From DATMER01 sp963741305 (GTDB lineage: Bacteria; Acidobacteriota; Thermoanaerobaculia; Multivoradales; UBA5704), in the NCBI GenBank assembly GCA_963741305.1, contig CAVUHL010000003.1, forward strand, positions 6,758,001-6,822,000: a stretch of DNA of 64,000 bases, given 5' to 3'. Shown piece by piece: positions 20,901 to 29,226 of the stretch. Both the position numbers and the translations under genes were made by a program. Under the pieces are notes generated by a model. That model was not told where the DNA came from. It was given only the letters and a program-made list of their open reading frames with translations, and made no database searches. The stretch's first letter is position 1. Every line of letters begins with the position of its first letter.

Positions 20901-22279
20901 TGGCGCCGCAGCTCCTCGTCCGGCTGCGCAGGGACCTCGGGATCGACTTCGCCATGCGGGACTTCGCCGAGACCCCCACCATCGCGCGCATGGCGGAGGC
21001 CATGGAGCTGATCCACCGCGAGGGCGCGGCCGCCCTCGCCGCCCGGCGCGAGGAGGTCGACCTGTGGGCCGAGGCCTCCTTCCTCGATCCGGAGATTGCG
21101 CCCGCGGCGCCCTGGAACGGCGAGGCCGGGGAGCCGGCCGAGATCTTCCTCACCGGCGGCACCGGCTTTCTCGGCTCCCACGTCCTCGACGAGCTGCTGC
21201 GGCGCACCCATGCGCGGATCCACTGCCTCGTGCGCGCGAACGGCGCCGAAGAGGCCTTCCGCCGGCTGCGCGCCGCCCTGGAGGAGCGCGAGCTGTGGAG
21301 CGGCGCCATGGCCGGCCGGATCGCCGCCGTGCCGGGCGACCTGGCGGAGCCCCGCTTCGGCCTCGCCGAGGAGGCCTTCCGCGAGCTCGCGGGCCGGGTG
21401 GACGCCGTCTACCACTGCGGCGCCTGGGTGAACTTCAACTACCCCTACAAGACCCTCGCTCCGGCCAACGTCCACGGCACCGCCGAGGCCCTCCGCCTCG
21501 CCGCCCTGGGCCGCGCCAAGCCCCTGCACTTCATCTCCAGCATCGCCGCCACGCCCGAGGGGGACTACGGCTTCCGTGCCCATCCCGTCGTGCACGAGGA
21601 CGAGGACTCCGAAAGCATCGAGGGGCTGTTCGGCGGCTACGGCGAGACCAAGTGGGTTTGCGAACGGCTCATCCGGATCGCCCGCTCGCGCGGCCTGCCG
21701 GTCACCATCTACCGGCCGGGCGTCCTCTCCGGCCACAGCCGGACCGGCATCGGCAACCAGCGCGACATGGTCTGGAGCCTCATCAAGAGCTGCATCCAGA
21801 TGGGAATCCATCCCATCGACGACTACCGCCTGGATGTGACGCCCGTCGACTACGTGGCGAGCGCCATCGTCCACCTCTCCCTCGAGGCGGGGAGCGCGAA
21901 CCGGCTCTTCCAGCTTCCTCACCCGAGCCCGCCGACCTACCGGAGGGTTTACGAAATGATCCGCGCCTACGGCTATCCCCTGGAGCCGCTTCCATTCCGC
22001 GATTGGATCGATCGGGTCGTCGAGACCGCCCGGGTGGACTCCGGCAACGCGTTGTCCGCTTTCATCGGCGTGGCGGAGAACTACGACAAGCTCGCCGAAA
22101 AGGCGACGGCCGAGGGGGAAGACGGCCGGCTCAAGGACATCGTCTTCGACGGCACGAACACCCGCAACGGCCTCGCCGGCTCCGGCATCGCCTGCCCGGA
22201 CCTGGACGAGGAGCTGATCGCCATCTACCTCGACAGCTTCGTGCGCACCGGCTTCTACCCGCCGCCTCCACCCTCCTAA
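17987..22279 (+). CDS. Type I polyketide synthase KS-AT-ACP with terminal thioester reductase
   Basis: The protein has 1430 residues. I chose the ATG at 17987, 5 bp after the previous stop, because the text upstream of it is out-of-frame NRPS sequence and KS homology starts at once (IAVIGMAGRFPGA). The KS triad is Cys186, His322 and His362. The AT carries GYSLGEY (Ser646) and HAFH (742-745), the malonyl-CoA signature. The ACP serine is Ser970. The C-terminal reductase is an extended SDR with TGGTGFLG (1056-1063) and YGETK (Tyr1218, Lys1222), the usual NAD(P)H-dependent chain-release domain giving an aldehyde or alcohol. No KR, DH or ER is present, so the last extension would leave a beta-keto group. 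It is the last gene of the operon; its stop overlaps the convergent gene by 4 bp. Its AT is the only one in the window and may also serve the AT-less module upstream. Confidence 0.95.
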   Translation: MDENEIADAEEVQEQIAVIGMAGRFPGARDLDELWRNLRDGVDSVRDLTEEELLASGVDPALLRSPDYVRAAAPIADAERFDASFFGFSPREAELLDPQSRVFLECAWEALESAGYVSESYDGWIGLFAGVSLPAYLMSNLMPNRELAAQVGNFQLMLANDRDYFTTRISYKLGLQGPSVNVQTACSTSLVAVHLACQSLLSYHCGIALAGGVRINFPQLAGYLHQEGSIFSPDGRCRAFDAGGRGALFGEGAGVVVLKRLSEALADGDTILAAIRGTACNNDGLDKVGYTAPSVNGQAKVIALAQAVAGVSPDSLSYVEAHGSGTPLGDPIEVAALTRAFRAHTERERFCALGSIKTNVGHLEAAAGIAGLLKAILALKHRTLPPSLHFSTPNPEIDFEDGPFYVNTVAREWPCNGTPRRAGVSSFGMGGTNAHAILEEAPETEPGSASRPWQLLLLSARTPAALETSSGRLAAFLREHPELDFADIVHTLQAGRRAFRHRLALVCRNREDALAALADPRRILRSEQESADRPVTFLFPGLGEHYPGMALGLYRGEPAFRVALDECCDLLEPHLGLDLRRLLFPEGLSETGAGVDMKALLGRGGRTASELDRTLYAQPAVFAVEYALAVLLMEWGLRPQSLIGYSLGEYVAACLAGVLSLGDALALVARRARLIDGLPAGAMLAMPLSEAEACTLLGGELSMAALNGPSVTVASGPEAAVADLERRLAAHGLASRRLTTTHAFHSRMMEPIRGAFADLVARTRLAPPRIPYVSNVTGTWITPEEATDPGYWVRHLCQAVRFADGLAELAREPERVLVEIGPGQGLTALTLQSAHGLMAIPTLRSSWDPQPDTAFLLTALAKLWLSGLRVDWAGFYAHERRLRVPLPTYPFERQRYFIDPPRTRTAAVDTGETAEASAPVARHARPAHLRNAYVPPATDLERRLVPIWQEVLGIEEIGVHDSFFDLGGHSLLAPQLLVRLRRDLGIDFAMRDFAETPTIARMAEAMELIHREGAAALAARREEVDLWAEASFLDPEIAPAAPWNGEAGEPAEIFLTGGTGFLGSHVLDELLRRTHARIHCLVRANGAEEAFRRLRAALEERELWSGAMAGRIAAVPGDLAEPRFGLAEEAFRELAGRVDAVYHCGAWVNFNYPYKTLAPANVHGTAEALRLAALGRAKPLHFISSIAATPEGDYGFRAHPVVHEDEDSESIEGLFGGYGETKWVCERLIRIARSRGLPVTIYRPGVLSGHSRTGIGNQRDMVWSLIKSCIQMGIHPIDDYRLDVTPVDYVASAIVHLSLEAGSANRLFQLPHPSPPTYRRVYEMIRAYGYPLEPLPFRDWIDRVVETARVDSGNALSAFIGVAENYDKLAEKATAEGEDGRLKDIVFDGTNTRNGLAGSGIACPDLDEELIAIYLDSFVRTGFYPPPPPS

Positions 22280-23067
22280 TTCACCCAGGGGCCTTTTCTG
22301 ACGCCCTTTTCCCCGGGGATGACGCGGAAGCCGCGCTTCTTCTTGGCCCGGTTCAGCTTCTTCTGGATCCACCAGCGCTCCAGACGCAGCCGGTACTCCC
22401 GGAAGTCCTTCCGTCGCAGGCCGATCCGGCCGCTCCGGTCCACGTAGAACCAGCCCAGGCCGATGCACGTGCAGATCCCCACGAAGCCAGGCACATCCCG
22501 CGTGACCAGCAGGCCGAGGAAGGCGCCGAGCAGCTCGAGCGCAACGTAGTAACCGGCCTCGATGGGCAGGATGAACATGAAGAGGACCGTGGCCCCCCGG
22601 TGAGCGCGTGCCCATGCCGCGAGCAGGATGGCCATCAGGGTCCAGCCCTGCATCATCACGAACGGGTTCGGAGCGGTCCACCCGGACAGGGACAGCGTCA
22701 GGTCCGTCAGGGTGGCCAGGATGCCCCCGCCGATGCCGGCGAAGAGCAGCATGCGCCAGAAATGGCGCCGGCCCAGCCCCGAGAGGACGTCCCGCCCCCA
22801 GAGGAAGAGCAGGATCAGGTTGATGATGAACCAGAAGCTCGGCCCTGCCGTGTGCACAAAGGGGTAGGTGACGAGCTGCCAGAGGAAGCCCCGCTGCCAG
22901 ACGAGGGGCGTGATCGTCAGCAGAAGGGGGATGATGCGGGTGGAGGCGAAGGCGCCCAGGGTGACCGAGAGCAGCATCGCGCCGGCGATGAAGAGGAGGT
23001 CGCGCGGGATCGGCCCGCTGAGACCCCCTCCGCCAAAGCTCTGCCGGGTGGTGGGGCGCGTGTACAC
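22276..23067 (-). CDS. Rhomboid-like multipass membrane protein, apparently non-catalytic
   Basis: This 263-residue protein starts with GTG, 12 bp after the permease gene. It has about six hydrophobic segments, including a WQLVTYPFVH element and FWFIINLILLFLWGRD, which match the first helices of rhomboid-fold proteins. I do not see the GxSx serine motif or the His of active rhomboid proteases, so it resembles a pseudo-rhomboid. The C-terminal 60 residues are soluble and strongly basic. It lies in one transcription unit with the ABC exporter, which suggests a membrane role, but the function is unknown. Its 3' end overlaps the PKS gene convergently by 4 bp. Confidence 0.75.
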   Translation of the reverse strand: MYTRPTTRQSFGGGGLSGPIPRDLLFIAGAMLLSVTLGAFASTRIIPLLLTITPLVWQRGFLWQLVTYPFVHTAGPSFWFIINLILLFLWGRDVLSGLGRRHFWRMLLFAGIGGGILATLTDLTLSLSGWTAPNPFVMMQGWTLMAILLAAWARAHRGATVLFMFILPIEAGYYVALELLGAFLGLLVTRDVPGFVGICTCIGLGWFYVDRSGRIGLRRKDFREYRLRLERWWIQKKLNRAKKKRGFRVIPGEKGVRKGPWVN

Positions 23068-23079
23068 GAGGCTAGTCTG

Positions 23080-24378
23080 TCATGAGTATCTGACCCAGCG
23101 CAGCAGCTCCGGGATCGTCGGCTTCTTGCCGTACATGAGGATGCCGATGCGGTAGATGCGGCCGCAGAACCAGACCATCAGCACCAGGAACCCGAACGTC
23201 AGGACGTAGGCGGCCGCGATCTGCCAGGCCGGCGGCGTCTCGGTGACCATGCGCAGCGGCATCAGCACGGGCGAGAACAGGGGGATCAACGACGTCACGG
23301 TCGAGAGCGTCGAGCTCGGGGCGTTGATGACCATCGGCATCAGGATCGCTGGTATGGAGAAGAGGATGCTCATGGTCCCGGCCACCTGCTGCGCTTCCTG
23401 GACGCTGTTGAAGGCCGCGCCCAGGGCCGCATAGAAGCTCGCGTAGACGAAGAACCCGAGCGCAAAGAAGAGGAGGAAGTTGAGCGCCATCAGCGGGCTG
23501 AGCGTCGGGATCTGGAGCTGGTCGGGCATCGTGGTCATGGCGCTGAGGAGCCCGGGCGCGCTGATCACGACCATGGTGAGGAGCCAGATCGCGAACTGCG
23601 TCAGGCCGACCAGGCAGATGCCGGTGAGCTTGCCCATCATCAGCTGGAAGGGCTTGACCGTCGAGATGATCACTTCGACGGCGCGGCTCCCTTTCTCCTC
23701 CAGGATGCCGTTCATGACCTGCTGGCCCCAGATGAGCAGCGAGAGGAAGAGCATGAAGAAGAGGATGTAGGCGAAGAGGAAGCCTCCCGTTCCGCCCTCG
23801 GCGCGGCTACCTTCCTTGGACACGCGGATCGTGCGCAGGTCCACGTCCGCGGACAGCTCGCCGACCTTGTCGGGATCGTAACCGGCGTCGGCCAGGCGCA
23901 CCCGCCGCACGGCATCGGTGAGCCGGTCCTCGAGCACCTGCTGGGTCATGAAGTTGGAGGTGCTCCGGCCGTGGTACTCGACGGGGTCGCCGGTGAGCGT
24001 TCCGGGGGTGATCCGGATCCAGGCGTCGATCTCCTTGTCCACGACGCGGCGGTTCAGGGCGTCTTCCTGGGCCTTTCGGTCCGGCTGCACCTCCTCCGGG
24101 ATGAGCTCGACCTTGGCCATCCGCATCTGCCCGCCGCCCGGCTCCAGAGCCGTCTTTTCCTTTGGCTGTTTGGGGTTGAGCTGGGCGGCGACTCGGCCGG
24201 TGCCGTCGAGGACCACGATCGCCTGCGTGGTCTTGGAGCGCATCATGAGGAGCGAGGGGAGGACGGTCATGACCACGGCGAACACGGGGAAGATCACCGT
24301 GCCGATCCAGAACCCCTTGCTCCGGATGCGCTGGAGGTACTCGCGCTTGGCGACGATCCGGATGTTGTCAAGCTGCAT
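23080..24378 (-). CDS. ABC-2 type exporter permease (NatB-like)
   Basis: The protein has 432 residues. An N-terminal transmembrane helix (about 20-45) is followed by a large extracytoplasmic domain of about 150 residues. Five to six helices fill the C-terminal half, including the conserved MNGILEEKGSRAVEVIIST element typical of NatB/YhaP permeases. Its start overlaps the ATPase gene by 11 bp, so the two are translationally coupled subunits of one exporter. Family members export Na+ or other compounds. Being convergent with the NRPS/PKS operon, it could move its product, but that is only a proximity argument. Confidence 0.9.
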   Translation of the reverse strand: MQLDNIRIVAKREYLQRIRSKGFWIGTVIFPVFAVVMTVLPSLLMMRSKTTQAIVVLDGTGRVAAQLNPKQPKEKTALEPGGGQMRMAKVELIPEEVQPDRKAQEDALNRRVVDKEIDAWIRITPGTLTGDPVEYHGRSTSNFMTQQVLEDRLTDAVRRVRLADAGYDPDKVGELSADVDLRTIRVSKEGSRAEGGTGGFLFAYILFFMLFLSLLIWGQQVMNGILEEKGSRAVEVIISTVKPFQLMMGKLTGICLVGLTQFAIWLLTMVVISAPGLLSAMTTMPDQLQIPTLSPLMALNFLLFFALGFFVYASFYAALGAAFNSVQEAQQVAGTMSILFSIPAILMPMVINAPSSTLSTVTSLIPLFSPVLMPLRMVTETPPAWQIAAAYVLTFGFLVLMVWFCGRIYRIGILMYGKKPTIPELLRWVRYS

Positions 24379-25273
24379 CTCGCACCGCCTTCATGAAGAT
24401 CTGCTCCAGCTCCGGCTCTTCGGAGCGGAACTCGTGGACGCGCAGGAACTCGACCAGGCGCACCAGGGTCTCGTGGCCTTCGGCATCGGGCCGCAGGAGC
24501 AGCTTGACCACGCCGTCCTTGACCACGGCCTGCTCGACCTCGGGCAGCCCCTCGACGCGGTCGAGGTCCCCCTCGGCGACCAGGCGGTAGGCGTTGCCGC
24601 CCACCCGCCGCTTGATCTCGCGCAGGCCGCCGGTGAGGACCACCTTGCCTTGGGAGATGAGGCAGATGTGGTCGCACATCCGCTCGGCCAGCTCCATGCC
24701 GTGGGTGGAGAGGATCACGGTCCTGCCCTGCTTCCGGTGCTCGTGGAACAGGTCGCGGAACAGCTCCTGGTTGATCGGATCGAGCCCGGAGAAGGGCTCG
24801 TCGAGGATCAGGAGCTCCGGCTCGTGGAGGAGCGTGCCGATGAGCTGCACCTTCTGCTGCATGCCCTTGGACAGCTCTTCGACCTTGGACTTCTTCCACT
24901 TGGCGAGGTCGACGCGGTCGAGCCAGCGGTCGATGGCGGGCACGAGGTCGCGGCGCTTGCGGCCGTGGATCTCGCCCAGGAAGAGGAGCTGATCGATCAC
25001 GGTCATCTTGGGATAGAGGCCGCGCTCCTCGGGGAGATAGCCGACGCGGCGCAGCTCCGCGGCGCCGCGCTTGCGCCCGAACAGGTGGACCTCGCCCGAA
25101 TCGGGGGCGATGATGTCCATGATCATGCGGATGGTCGTGGTCTTGCCGGCCCCGTTGGGTCCGAGCAGGCCGAAGATGGTGCCCGTCTCGGGCACCGCGA
25201 ACGAGACGCCGTCCACGGCCTTGAACTTGCCGTAGCTCTTCCGGACGTCCCGCACTTCGAGGTTGGAAGTCAT
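24368..25273 (-). CDS. ABC transporter ATP-binding protein (NatA-like)
   Basis: This 301-residue ATPase has Walker A (GPNGAGKTT), a signature motif in the form ELSKGMQQK, Walker B (LLILDEPFSGLDP) and the switch His in STHGMEL. The last 80 residues form the C-terminal extension found in NatA/YhaQ ATPases. It partners the overlapping permease gene just downstream. The substrate cannot be read from the sequence. Confidence 0.93.
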   Translation of the reverse strand: MTSNLEVRDVRKSYGKFKAVDGVSFAVPETGTIFGLLGPNGAGKTTTIRMIMDIIAPDSGEVHLFGRKRGAAELRRVGYLPEERGLYPKMTVIDQLLFLGEIHGRKRRDLVPAIDRWLDRVDLAKWKKSKVEELSKGMQQKVQLIGTLLHEPELLILDEPFSGLDPINQELFRDLFHEHRKQGRTVILSTHGMELAERMCDHICLISQGKVVLTGGLREIKRRVGGNAYRLVAEGDLDRVEGLPEVEQAVVKDGVVKLLLRPDAEGHETLVRLVEFLRVHEFRSEEPELEQIFMKAVRDAA

Positions 25274-25297
25274 GTCGGATGGTCCCTCCGTCCTTTA

Positions 25298-25540
25298 TTA
25301 CGCAGGAGGTTTCTGGGAGTTTGAATCCTCCTTGGCCTCCCGAGGGGGATACAGGGATCTGGCCGTCTTCATCTTCTGCAGGATCTGCGGCGGCTTCTCC
25401 TCGACGAGCACCGGCGTGCCGTGGACCCAGACCTTGCTGCCCAGGCCCGCCGGTGCGATCCCGGAGATCGCGTCCAGGCGGAACCAGGCCGTCTGCCGGT
25501 CCCCCTCCGCCTGCTTGAGCGCGATCCACTTGTCTTCCAT
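25298..25540 (-). CDS. Small FlbD-like protein of unknown function
   Basis: This 80-residue protein has no signal peptide. Its pattern (WIALKQAEG..., LDAISGI, SKVWVHGTPVLVEEKPPQIL) resembles the short beta-rich FlbD family, in which a substrate-like strand is followed by V.V.E..eEil. The C-terminal 25 residues are basic and probably disordered. It lies between the BNR gene and the ABC exporter on the same strand with short gaps, so it is probably co-transcribed. No flagellar genes are in the window, so a motility role is not implied. The relationship is weak. Confidence 0.55.
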   Translation of the reverse strand: MEDKWIALKQAEGDRQTAWFRLDAISGIAPAGLGSKVWVHGTPVLVEEKPPQILQKMKTARSLYPPREAKEDSNSQKPPA

Positions 25541-25546
25541 CTTCGG

Positions 25547-28500
25547 CTACTCTACCTCGTCGCCGTAGGGGCGGCCCTTGTGGCCGCCCTCCGGAAGGGC
25601 ACCCACAAGGGGTGCCCCTACGCCGTCGATCGAGATCGGCTGCGTCTCGGGCAGGAGCTGCACGTCCAGCTCCCTGATCTTGGCCCGGAAGGCCGCCACG
25701 TCCTGGGAGAACAGTTGGTTGAAGTCGGCCAGCACCTTGCGCGACTCCGCCTCGGCCCTCTCCAGGTAGGTGAGTTGGGCCGGGGTGGGAGCGTCGTACG
25801 ACGAGCCGATCGCCCGCATGGCGTAGTTGAGCCGGTTCTCCGCGTCGGTCTCGGCCACGATGCCCTTCGTTCCCTCCGGCTGCCAGAGCCGCTTCTCGAC
25901 GTCGTCGAGCTTCTTGCGCAGCTCGCGAGCTGATTTCGTCAACTCTTCGCCAGCCGGGTCCTTCTCGTCCTTCTTGAGTTTCTCCTGGCGGGCCTTGACC
26001 CTCGCGGTCACGGCGTCGATGTCCGTGCGGGTCTGGTTGATCCGCTCCACCGCCGTGGCCAGGGCTTCCTGGACCTTGCCGGCGCGCTCCTGGGCCTCGA
26101 AGTTGGCCTGCCTGCCGGCCAGCCGCCCTTCGTACCGGGGATCGGGCATCACCCGCACCGTCTGCTCAGCGGACTTCTGGTCCTTGTAGGAGACGCGGAC
26201 CCGGTAGGTTCCGGGGAGCACCTCGGGGCCGGCGGGCTCGCGGAAGGGGTTGACGTCCCGCCGCGGGATCCGCTTGTAGGCATCGCGCCGCAGGTCCCAG
26301 GCCGCGCGGTTCACCCCCTGGGTCACCGGCGCCTGGAAGGTGCGGATCACCTTGCCCGACTCGTCGAGCACCTCGATCTTCGCCTCGGGACCCTTCTTGC
26401 CTCCACGTCGGCCTCCCGCTTCTTCCTCCGCGGAAGGGTCGTCCATGACCAGCGGCTTGCCTCCTTCGGCTTTTTCCGCGCGCTCGGCCTCTTTGCGCTC
26501 GCGCTCCATCTCCTCGTCCGGATGGGGCAGGCCGGGGACGTTCATCGACCAGGCGATCAGCGCGCCGTAGGGCCGGCCCTGTCCGCGGAACTCGCCCGCA
26601 CCGGGGAAGCGCGACGAGCCGGTCTGGGCGACCTGGTGCTGCATCGCGTCGCCGATCTCGAACAGGCGGATGGCCTCCTTCTGAGTGGCCTCGGAGACCG
26701 AGCGCAGCGGCCGGATGTCGTCCACGATGTAGAGGCCGCGGCCGTGGGTGGCGACGATCAGGTCGTGCTCCCGCGGATGGATCGCCAGGTCCATGACCGA
26801 GACCGTGGGCACGCCATGATCGAACCTCATCCACTCCTTGCCCGCGTCGAGCGAGGCCCAGAGGCCCCACTCGGTCCCCAGGAAAAGCAGGTCGGGATCG
26901 ACCGGGTCCTGGACGATGGAGAGCGCATAGCCGCGGAGATTCTTCGTAGCAAGGCTGGTCCAGGTGCGGCCGAAGTCCGTGGTCCTGGCCACGTACGGCG
27001 TCCAATCCGAGCGGCGATGGTTGTCGAAGACCACGAAGGCCGTGCCCGCGTCATGGGGTGACGGATGAACGTGGGGGATCCAGGTGTTCTCGGGCACGCC
27101 GCGGACGTTTTTCTCCACGCTCGTCCAGGTCTTCCCGCCATCGCGGGTCACATGGAGCCGGCCATCGTCGGAGCCCGCCCAGAGCACTCCCTGCTGGACC
27201 GGGCTCGGCGCCAGGGCGATCAGGGTGGTGAAGTTCTCGGCGCCGGTGACGTCGGGAGTCAGTCCGCCCGCCTCACCCGCCTTCTGCCACTCGGGCTTGT
27301 CGGTGGTCAGATCGGAGCTGATCGTCGTCCAGGTGTCGCCCCGGTCCGTCGACTTGTGGACGTACTGGCTGCCAAAGTAGATCGTGTCCGGCGCGAAAGG
27401 ATCGATGGCGATCGCCGCGTTCCAGTTGAAGCGCAGGTCGCCTTCGCCCGCGGGCGGCGCCGGCCGGATGTCCTTGCGCTCGCCGGTCCGCAGGTCATAG
27501 CGGACGATAAAACCCTCCTGGCTCATGGCGTAGCCGCGCATGGAATCGCGCGGGTCGGGCACGGTGTCGAAGCCGTCGCCGAAGGCCACTTCCTGCCAGT
27601 GATGGTTGCGGATGCCGCCGTTCTCCCAGACGTCGGAGGGGCCCTTCCAGGAGCCGTTGTCCTGCAGGCCGCCATAGACGTTGTAGGGCACTTCCATGTC
27701 GTAGCGCACGTGGTAGAACTGCGGCAGCGGCAGGTTGGACATGAAGCGCCAGGAGGCGCCGCGGTCGCGGCTCTCGTAGACCCCGCCGTCGTTGCCCTCC
27801 AGGATGTGCCGCGGGTCGGCGGGGTTGATCCACATGGCGTGGTGATCGGGGTGGACCTCGCGGAACCCGGCGATCGACTCGAACGTCTTGCCGCCGTCGG
27901 ACGAGGCATGGAGCACCGAGGCGAGGCGGTAGAGCCGGTTCGGGTCGCGGGGATCGACCCGGATGTCCGCGTAGTAGAAGGGACGCGGCGACACATCTCC
28001 CTCGCTGTTGACCGTCTTCCAGGAGCGTCCGCCGTCGTCGGAGCGGAGCAGGGCGTTCTGTTTCGCCTCGACCAGGGCGTAGACGACGCGGGGGTCAGAG
28101 GGGGCCACGGCGAGACCGACGCGGCCGAGGTTTCCCTTGGGGAGGCCATCCTCCTCGGTCAGCTTCTTCCAGCTCTCGCCGCCGTCGTGGGAGACGTGGA
28201 TGCCGGAGCCGGGGCCGCCCGAGCGGAAGGACCAGGGCCAGCGCCGGTAGTCCCACATGGCGGCGAAGAGCTTGTTGGGGTTGGAGGGGTCTGCCACGAG
28301 GTCGGCGCAGCCGGTGCGCTCGTCCACGTAGAGGACCTTGCGCCAGGTCTTGCCGCCGTCCAGGGTCTTGAAGACGCCGCGGTCGGGGTTCTCCCCCCAG
28401 GCCTGGCCCATGGCAGCCGCCCAGGCGGTCTTCGGATCGTTCGGGTGGATGATGACGCGGTGGATGCGCTCGGTCTTCTCGAGGCCCAGGTGCTGCCAGG

Positions 28501-28894
28501 TCCGCCCGCCGTCGAGCGACTTGTAGATGCCGTTGCCGACCGAGACGCTGTTGCGCGGGTTGCCCTCGCCGCTGCCGACCCAGACGGCGTCGGGATTGGA
28601 TGGATCGAGGGCAACGGCGCCGATCGAGGCAACGGGCTGGTCGTCGAAGACCGGCTGCCAGGTGAGCCCGCCATTGACCGACTTCCAGACGCCGCCGGTG
28701 GCGGTGCCGACGTAGACCGTCCCCGGGTTGGATGCCGAGGGCTCACTGGCTGCGATAGCCGCGATGCGGCCGCTCATGGCCGCGGGGCCGATCGAGCGGG
28801 CCTTGAGCCCGGCGAGCAGGCTGGGATCGACGGCGGCCAGCGGCAGGACTGACAGGCTGATCGCCGCGAGGGTGACGAGAAGGGATCTCCGCAT
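25547..28894 (-). CDS. Secreted BNR/Asp-box repeat beta-propeller protein
   Basis: The ATG at 28894 has a good Shine-Dalgarno (GGAGGTG) and opens a Sec signal peptide (MRRSLLVTLAAISLSVLPLAA); longer upstream versions lack both. The 1115-residue product carries many S.DGG.tW Asp-box motifs in the first 750 residues, typical of sortilin/Vps10-like or sialidase-fold double propellers. A strand-rich domain and a coiled coil follow near the C-terminus (about 960-1085). Family members are usually annotated as glycosyl hydrolases without proof. It is a paralogue of the gene at 30763. The last 25 or so residues (GVGAPLVGALPEGGHKGRPYGD...) are encoded by a dispersed palindromic repeat that has invaded the 3' end. 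Confidence 0.9.
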   Translation of the reverse strand: MRRSLLVTLAAISLSVLPLAAVDPSLLAGLKARSIGPAAMSGRIAAIAASEPSASNPGTVYVGTATGGVWKSVNGGLTWQPVFDDQPVASIGAVALDPSNPDAVWVGSGEGNPRNSVSVGNGIYKSLDGGRTWQHLGLEKTERIHRVIIHPNDPKTAWAAAMGQAWGENPDRGVFKTLDGGKTWRKVLYVDERTGCADLVADPSNPNKLFAAMWDYRRWPWSFRSGGPGSGIHVSHDGGESWKKLTEEDGLPKGNLGRVGLAVAPSDPRVVYALVEAKQNALLRSDDGGRSWKTVNSEGDVSPRPFYYADIRVDPRDPNRLYRLASVLHASSDGGKTFESIAGFREVHPDHHAMWINPADPRHILEGNDGGVYESRDRGASWRFMSNLPLPQFYHVRYDMEVPYNVYGGLQDNGSWKGPSDVWENGGIRNHHWQEVAFGDGFDTVPDPRDSMRGYAMSQEGFIVRYDLRTGERKDIRPAPPAGEGDLRFNWNAAIAIDPFAPDTIYFGSQYVHKSTDRGDTWTTISSDLTTDKPEWQKAGEAGGLTPDVTGAENFTTLIALAPSPVQQGVLWAGSDDGRLHVTRDGGKTWTSVEKNVRGVPENTWIPHVHPSPHDAGTAFVVFDNHRRSDWTPYVARTTDFGRTWTSLATKNLRGYALSIVQDPVDPDLLFLGTEWGLWASLDAGKEWMRFDHGVPTVSVMDLAIHPREHDLIVATHGRGLYIVDDIRPLRSVSEATQKEAIRLFEIGDAMQHQVAQTGSSRFPGAGEFRGQGRPYGALIAWSMNVPGLPHPDEEMERERKEAERAEKAEGGKPLVMDDPSAEEEAGGRRGGKKGPEAKIEVLDESGKVIRTFQAPVTQGVNRAAWDLRRDAYKRIPRRDVNPFREPAGPEVLPGTYRVRVSYKDQKSAEQTVRVMPDPRYEGRLAGRQANFEAQERAGKVQEALATAVERINQTRTDIDAVTARVKARQEKLKKDEKDPAGEELTKSARELRKKLDDVEKRLWQPEGTKGIVAETDAENRLNYAMRAIGSSYDAPTPAQLTYLERAEAESRKVLADFNQLFSQDVAAFRAKIRELDVQLLPETQPISIDGVGAPLVGALPEGGHKGRPYGDEVE
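25565..25621. repeat. Dispersed 57-bp palindromic element, copy 1 (inside a CDS)
   Basis: The stretch begins GTAGGGGC and ends GCCCCTAC, with further paired blocks CCTTGTG/CACAAGG and GCCCT/AGGGC around a CCGGA centre, so it can fold into one long hairpin. A 40-bp core is repeated in reverse complement at 29517-29556. Here it lies in frame at the 3' end of the BNR gene and supplies its C-terminal residues. Confidence 0.85.
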
Positions 28895-29021
28895 GAAACA
28901 CCTCCAAGGAAAAGGACGGCCGGAAGGCCGCCGCAAGCCTAGCCGCTGGCGGAAGGGAGGGCAACTCTCCTTGAAGCGGCGGTGGCTTGGGGCCGCGCCG
29001 TCCCCGCTCGGCATGAAGCCG

Positions 29022-29210
29022 CCACGGCTTGGCTTGTAGGGGCCACTCCTTGGCTTGACGGAGCCATGGCGTGGCGTGAAGGAGTCATGGCTTGGCGGGA
29101 AGGGATCGCGGCTTGACTTGAAGGAGCCATGGCTTGACCTGAAGGGACCGCGGCTTGGCTCAAAGCCGCCGTGGCCAGGCTTGAAGCCGCCATGGCTTGG
29201 CTCGAAGCCA
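29022..29210. repeat. 21-bp tandem array, nine units (array 1)
   Basis: Counting bases, nine consecutive units of exactly 21 bp begin at 29022, 29043, 29064, 29085, 29106, 29127, 29148, 29169 and 29190. The consensus is roughly CCATGGCTTGGCTTGAAG plus three bases, with many substitutions and no length change. It lies about 130 bp upstream of the BNR gene. Short ORFs on both strands show the 7-residue period this implies, but none has a credible start, so I treat it as non-coding. Confidence 0.85.
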
Positions 29211-29226
29211 CCGCCGCACCCCTTGT

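Noticed and set aside
29022..29210. CRISPR array
   Set aside because: Units are contiguous 21-bp tandem copies without unique spacers, and no cas genes are present. The same holds for the other three arrays.
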